From Bacillota bacterium (GTDB lineage Bacteria > Bacillota > Clostridia > Lachnospirales > Lachnospiraceae), in assembly GCA_023663285.1 (NCBI GenBank), contig JAMPHT010000024.1, forward strand, positions 1 through 44,561: 44,561 bases of DNA, written 5' to 3'. Shown piece by piece: positions 40,568 through 44,561 of the stretch. The position numbers were made by a program, and so were the translations under genes. The notes under the pieces were generated by a model, which worked only from the letters and a program-made list of their open reading frames with translations, had not been told where the DNA came from and searched no databases. How positions within the stretch are numbered: position 1 is the stretch's first letter; every line of letters begins with the position of its first letter.

Positions 40568-41266
40568 TCACTCTATCTTGATTCTGTCCTTGATCTTACT
40601 GTAAACGCTGTCTTTGATGCCCGGCACCTTCATAATGTCCTCACAGCTCTCAAAGGGTCCGTTCTCCTCCCGATAACGCAGTATATCCCCGGCTCTGGAC
40701 TCACCGATCCCCGGCAGCGTACACAGGGCCGCCTCGTCCGCCGTATTGATATTGATCAGACCGTCCCCGGCGCTCTCCGACTGCAGTTCTGCCCGCAGTC
40801 CTGTTGTCAGTTCCGCTGTTTCTTCCTCCGTGGGAAAATACAGCTTCTCGCCGTCCTGCACCCTTGCGGCCAGATTTACATAGTCCCTTCCGGCATCCTG
40901 CCGAAAACCGCCTGCCGCTTCCAATGCCTCCTCAGCTCTGCTTCCCTCCGGCAGGATCACCACGCCCGGATCGTTCACCGCACCGCACACATACACATAG
41001 ATCAACGTCAGTTCCTCCGAGGCCGACTCCCCGGCAGCGGACGAAGCATCCGCCCCCCGGATCTCTTCCCCTGAGGCAGGCAGAACCGCTCCTGATGATC
41101 CTCTGTTCTCTTCGCCCACAGCGGACAGACCTTCCCCGGTCGCCTCAGCACCGGCCCCGCCCACAAGGACCAGACCATCCTTCTGTGTCCCGCAGCCGCA
41201 CAGCAATCCGCTCAAAATAAGACCGCACATCACAGTCTTTCGCAATATTCTTTTGTATTTCACCAT
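40568..41266 (-). CDS. ComEA-like DNA-binding lipoprotein
   Basis: A 232-residue protein with a basic start, a hydrophobic helix and a lipobox-like LLCGC near residue 26. A low-complexity linker rich in A, G, S and E follows, then an SLBB-type domain (IYVYVCGAVNDPGVVILPEGSRA) and a C-terminal helix-hairpin-helix pair (ININTADEAALCTLPGIGES), as in ComEA, which binds incoming DNA for ComEC. Unlike typical ComEA it appears to be a lipoprotein. It starts the operon with walR-like, walK-like, GerMN and comEC genes. Confidence 0.85.
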   Translation of the reverse strand: MVKYKRILRKTVMCGLILSGLLCGCGTQKDGLVLVGGAGAEATGEGLSAVGEENRGSSGAVLPASGEEIRGADASSAAGESASEELTLIYVYVCGAVNDPGVVILPEGSRAEEALEAAGGFRQDAGRDYVNLAARVQDGEKLYFPTEEETAELTTGLRAELQSESAGDGLININTADEAALCTLPGIGESRAGDILRYREENGPFESCEDIMKVPGIKDSVYSKIKDRIKIE

Positions 41267-41310
41267 AGTCCCTCTCTTTCAGGGATTGCCTCTCTATGCT
41301 GATCAACATT

Positions 41311-41339
41311 ATTGTAATAGAATTGTAATCTTTTTACAA
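41311..41339 (-). promoter_or_regulatory. Promoter of the comEA-like/WalRK-like/comEC operon
   Basis: On the minus strand TTGTAA (41334-41339), a 17-base spacer and TACAAT (41311-41316), 44 bases ahead of the ATG. Confidence 0.6.
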
Positions 41340-41350
41340 GCCACTTTTCA

Positions 41351-41782
41351 TCATTTCCATTTAAAAATAATGATCCCCGCTATTGCCACTGCCATACCCA
41401 CAGCCTTCCTCCACTCCCAGGGCTGCTTTTCCACGCCGAACCAGCCAAGCAGTTCAATGACATATGCCACCAGCAGCTGGGCCACCACGATCAGCATCAC
41501 CGCTTTTGCAGGCCCCAGCATATCCATACTCTTTATGACCGTATATGTGATAAACGCTCCTATCGCGCCGCCTAACAGCATATACTTTGGCTGCACCCTG
41601 AACACCTGCAGCAGATTGCTCCTGTCCGTAAAAAGCCAGGCGCCCAGGCATACCACCAGGGCGGACAACTGTACAAAGGCGCTGGCGGCCCAGATGCTGG
41701 ACGCCTTTGTGACCTGGGTATTAAACACTCCCTGTATGCTCATCAGAGCGCCGGAGATCAACGCAATAAAAAAACCGATCAT
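41351..41782 (-). CDS. Small DMT-superfamily transporter (YdcZ/DUF606 type)
   Basis: A 143-residue protein with five predicted membrane helices and the opening MIGFFIALISGALMSIQGVFN of the DUF606 group of the drug/metabolite transporter superfamily. The final helix ends in a short lysine-rich tail. Such small proteins form dimers and their substrates are mostly unknown. An AAGGAAAGG site lies nine bases ahead of the ATG. It stands alone between the solute-binding protein and the ComEA-like gene, facing the same way as both. Confidence 0.85.
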   Translation of the reverse strand: MIGFFIALISGALMSIQGVFNTQVTKASSIWAASAFVQLSALVVCLGAWLFTDRSNLLQVFRVQPKYMLLGGAIGAFITYTVIKSMDMLGPAKAVMLIVVAQLLVAYVIELLGWFGVEKQPWEWRKAVGMAVAIAGIIIFKWK

Positions 41783-41851
41783 TGGAATACACCTTTCCTT
41801 TCTTTATCTTAAGTGTACCCCCGATCGGTTCATTTATGCGTTTTTATCCTG

Positions 41852-43252
41852 TTATTGAACAGTACCTGTCTGGGCCTCGATCTGGGCAGCCAGCTCCTGT
41901 ACCTGGGCAGTCACGTCCTCCCCGTCCCAAACCTGGGCAAACAGCCTTTCCAGGTGCAGCCAGAAATTTCCCGTCTCCATCATCTTGGGCAGAGGTACGC
42001 TGCGGGCATACTCCAGCTTGAATATCTGCAGCGCCCCGTTGTCCGTGCCTGCGCTCAGCTTTGCAGGCGCCTTTCCCGTTCTCTCATAGAGAGAATCGGC
42101 GCACTCGTCCACCAGATACGCCGCAAATTTGTTTGCCAGCTCCTTGTGCCGGGAATAGCCGTTTACCGCAACCGCATTTGTCACGGACATGGAACGGCTC
42201 TGCAGCTCGCTGCTCACCATGGGCATCATGGCAACCCCATAGTCAAAGTCGATGCTGCCCTCCGCCTTTGCCTCCGCCAGCCTGTCTACTATGTCTGTGG
42301 TAGCAATGGTAAATACTATCTTCCCGTCCATAAAGTCCTGGATCGCGGAATCATAGGTGACAGTGTCCGACTCAATGAAAAAGAACTGCCCTAACGCCTT
42401 ATACACCTCAAGGCAGGCAATGGTCTGCTCATTTGCAATGTGGATGTCGCTTTCATCATCACCTGCGTCTCCGCCCACGATCATGTAATTCCCCACGATC
42501 CAGTAATTATAAAAAATGTCCGATACCGCCCATTTCATGATTCCTTCCACGCCCTCCGGCAGATCAAAGGTGTCGGCGATGGTCAAAAGGTCGTCCAGAG
42601 TCCCCGGAATGGCTTCCTGCAAATATTCCTCCGTCTTTGCCGCCAGTTCCTCCTCATTTATGTCGATCCCGGTTGAGTCCTCATCCGGTTCACCTTCCTC
42701 GGTGCCGTCCCCCAGCAGCTCTTTCTGGGCGCTCTGCAGCGCCCACTCCGCCAGATAGCTTTCATTGTAGATCAGAGCGCTGGTCTCAAAGGAAAGAGGA
42801 TAGGCCACTGTCTTTCCGTGGTAAGACACTGCGGACAGCGCCGCCGCCGGAAAATTGTCGGCGCTGCATACGTTTTCCTCATCCCGTATCTCTTCCGCCA
42901 GTCCTGCCAGATAAGCCTTTTCCAGAGAATCGTGGCTGATGATATACACGTCGGGCATCTGCTCTTCCTGCAGGGAAGCCCGGTTGATCGCCTCCAGATA
43001 CTCACTGTCCGAAGTCAGTACCGGGATCACATGCACATTTTCCCTCTCACCGAAGGAAACCGCCGCGCTGTTCACAAAATTAGTCATATCCTCATCAGAA
43101 TACCAGAAATAGATAGTGTCCGTCCTGTCAAACCAGGATGGCTGCGTTATTTTCTCCGGCTCTGTACCCGTATCCAGCGTACCGCCGTAAACAACAGCGG
43201 CGGCAAAAGCCGCCACCACCGCTGCCGCCGTCAATCTTCTTTTAAAATTCAT
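41852..43252 (-). CDS. Extracellular solute-binding protein (family 1), signal-anchored
   Basis: A 466-residue protein with a basic start and a hydrophobic segment (residues about 8-25) but no cysteine at its end, so it is likely anchored by an uncleaved or type I signal rather than lipid. The mature part starts with IYFWYSDEDMTNFVNSAA and follows the sugar-type binding-protein fold (PDVYIISHDSLEKAYL, YPLSFETSALIYNE, ANKFAAYLVDE). An acidic, low-complexity insert (EGEPDEDSTGID) lies near residue 200. The ATG overlaps the argD stop by three bases (ATGA), which ties it to the amino-acid gene. No ABC permease or ATPase is adjacent. Substrate unknown. Confidence 0.8.
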   Translation of the reverse strand: MNFKRRLTAAAVVAAFAAAVVYGGTLDTGTEPEKITQPSWFDRTDTIYFWYSDEDMTNFVNSAAVSFGERENVHVIPVLTSDSEYLEAINRASLQEEQMPDVYIISHDSLEKAYLAGLAEEIRDEENVCSADNFPAAALSAVSYHGKTVAYPLSFETSALIYNESYLAEWALQSAQKELLGDGTEEGEPDEDSTGIDINEEELAAKTEEYLQEAIPGTLDDLLTIADTFDLPEGVEGIMKWAVSDIFYNYWIVGNYMIVGGDAGDDESDIHIANEQTIACLEVYKALGQFFFIESDTVTYDSAIQDFMDGKIVFTIATTDIVDRLAEAKAEGSIDFDYGVAMMPMVSSELQSRSMSVTNAVAVNGYSRHKELANKFAAYLVDECADSLYERTGKAPAKLSAGTDNGALQIFKLEYARSVPLPKMMETGNFWLHLERLFAQVWDGEDVTAQVQELAAQIEAQTGTVQ

Positions 43253-44439
43253 TCTATGCTTTTCTCCAAAATCGAAATCATCTCGTCTACATTTTCTTTT
43301 GTAATAATGAGAGGAGGCACGAAGCGGATAATATTTGCCCCCGCGTTGATCAGTATCAAGCCGTTCTCCAACGCCCTGTTGATGATCTCGCCCACGGGCC
43401 TGTCGAACACCAGTCCCTGCATCAATCCGGCTCCCCGCCGCTCTATGATGCAGCCGTATCTGTCTTTCAACTCTTCAAGGCGCTTTTCCAGATAGGGGGC
43501 CGTCTCTCTCACATTCTCTATTATATGGTTCTGCTCAAATAAATCAAGCACTTTTTCCACCGCCGCGCAGGCTAACGGGTTCCCGCCGTAGGTGGTCCCG
43601 TGGTCTCCTGCCGCAAGGGAATTCTGTCCCACCCTCTCGGTCATCAGGAAAGCCCCTACGGGCACGCCGCAGCCTAATGCCTTGGCTGTAGTCATGATGT
43701 CCGGCTTCACACCGTATTTCTGCCAGGCATACATATATCCGGTCCTGCCCATGCCGCACTGTATCTCGTCCAGTATCAGCAGAATATCCCGCTCGTCGCA
43801 GATGGCCCGGACTCCCTTCAGAAAATCCTCTGTGGCAGGCACCAGGCCGCCCTCCCCCTGCACCGTCTCCATGATGATGGCACAGGTTTTGTCAGTTATC
43901 TGCGCCTTCACACTGTCGACATCATTCAGCTTTGCAAACCGGATATTCCCTATCATAGGTTCAAAGGGCTCCCGGTACTTCGGATTGCCTGTGACCGACA
44001 GGGCTCCGAAGGTCCTGCCGTGGAAGGAATGATCCATGGCAATGATCTCATGATCCGTCCTGCCGTCCTTGAGATAGGCGTACTTCCGGGCCGCCTTCAG
44101 CGCTCCCTCCACCGCCTCCGCCCCGGAGTTGGTGAAAAAGACCCTGTCCATGCCGGAAGCCTTCTTCAGCTTCTTTGCCGCCTCTATGGCGGGCCTGTTG
44201 TAATAATAGTTGGAGGTATGGATGATTTTGTCTATTTGCGCCTTCAGAGCGTCATTGTACTCTCTGTTATTGTACCCCAGCGCAAACACCGCAATACCCG
44301 CCACAAAATCCAGATACTCCTTCCCCTCCATGTCATAGAGCCGGACTCCGTCCCCTCTTTCCAGCACGATCTGATAACGGTTATAGGTGTGTAACAGTGC
44401 CTTTTCCGCCTCTTCCATGTATTCCTGCATCTTCGTCAT
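43249..44439 (-). CDS. argD: Acetylornithine aminotransferase
   Basis: A 396-residue class III PLP aminotransferase of arginine biosynthesis, interconverting N-acetylglutamate semialdehyde and N-acetylornithine. YLDFVAGIAVFALGYNN near the start, FFTNSGAEAVEGALKAAR (PLP phosphate contact), LILDEIQCGMGRTG and MTTAKALGCGVPVGAF with the PLP lysine (near residue 250) are all intact. Start ATG 44439 with AGGAAAA upstream is chosen; the longer frame to 44526 reads through a dispersed repeat (HCALRRGVD) and is spurious. Related aminotransferases such as ornithine aminotransferase cannot be fully excluded. Confidence 0.92.
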   Translation of the reverse strand: MTKMQEYMEEAEKALLHTYNRYQIVLERGDGVRLYDMEGKEYLDFVAGIAVFALGYNNREYNDALKAQIDKIIHTSNYYYNRPAIEAAKKLKKASGMDRVFFTNSGAEAVEGALKAARKYAYLKDGRTDHEIIAMDHSFHGRTFGALSVTGNPKYREPFEPMIGNIRFAKLNDVDSVKAQITDKTCAIIMETVQGEGGLVPATEDFLKGVRAICDERDILLILDEIQCGMGRTGYMYAWQKYGVKPDIMTTAKALGCGVPVGAFLMTERVGQNSLAAGDHGTTYGGNPLACAAVEKVLDLFEQNHIIENVRETAPYLEKRLEELKDRYGCIIERRGAGLMQGLVFDRPVGEIINRALENGLILINAGANIIRFVPPLIITKENVDEMISILEKSIE

Positions 44440-44461
44440 GACATTTTTCCTGCCTTTCCCT

Positions 44462-44561
44462 AAGTCAACACCCCGCCGCAAAGCACAATGGATCCGACTC
44501 CATTCTTTCCAGTCATGCCTGCACAAAGAGGTGTGTTATACACCCTCTTTGAGGTGTGTTA
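44462..44561. repeat. Dispersed repeat copy and hairpin upstream of argD
   Basis: 44462-44495 repeats the GTCAACACCCCGCCGCAAAG module of 10856-10886. After it lies an imperfect hairpin (44525-44550, AAAGAGG with CCTCTTT) and a direct repeat GAGGTGTGTTA (44529-44538 and 44551-44561). The window ends here; an upstream argB-type gene might follow. Confidence 0.55.

Overview
The window looks like a chromosomal segment of a gut-type Clostridium relative, most likely a Lachnospiraceae. The reasons are Firmicutes-style Shine-Dalgarno sites, a BmpA-type nucleoside importer, GHKL/LytTR and WalRK-like two-component systems, a GerMN lipoprotein, holin-like toxin remnants and mid-GC coding DNA interrupted by AT-rich accessory patches. 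Species cannot be fixed from sequence alone.

Layout. 0.2-7.6 kb is housekeeping: holA, a convergent nucleoside ABC importer operon (lipoprotein, two-domain ATPase, two permeases), xpt and ogt. 7.5-13.2 kb is an operon on the minus strand: OmpR-type regulator, histidine kinase, membrane-anchored protein, solute-binding lipoprotein. 13.3-16.7 kb is AT-richer and carries two exported proteins and an AgrC/LytTR pair. 16.7-34.9 kb is an accessory island bounded on both sides by copies of the same hicAB-derived sequence in the same orientation. 35-44.5 kb returns to core genes: comEC, GerMN lipoprotein, WalK/WalR-like pair, ComEA-like lipoprotein, a small DMT transporter, a solute-binding protein and argD.

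The island holds a type III-D-like CRISPR-Cas system. The interference operon (34.2 to 27.0 kb, minus strand) encodes a small Cas10 without an HD domain, a Cas7, Csx10, a double-Cas7 fusion, a Csx19-like protein and a TIGR03986-type RAMP. A divergent gene encodes a CARF-HEPN ribonuclease of the Csx1/Csx2 (TM1812) type. A second operon (24.4 to 21.1 kb) encodes a stand-alone CARF protein, a divergent sigma-70-like protein, a small protein that may belong to the ring-nuclease-like group, and Cas6. No cas1, cas2 or full CRISPR array is present; three short cassettes downstream of cas6 carry one CRISPR-like repeat each.

The most notable result is a CARF plus sigma-like gene pair together with a shared promoter-like motif, TGCAAC-N18-CTATAGTA-like, read on the minus strand. 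It lies 70-115 bp ahead of three operons: the CARF/sigma/cas6 operon itself, a membrane-anchored J-domain gene, and a pair of unknown genes at 18.0-19.0 kb. The spacing and the AAC core resemble ECF-sigma promoters and do not fit a standard sigma-A promoter. This suggests a cyclic-oligoadenylate-controlled transcriptional branch of type III immunity, with the J-domain protein and unknown small proteins as candidate induced effectors. This is inference from sequence and needs testing.
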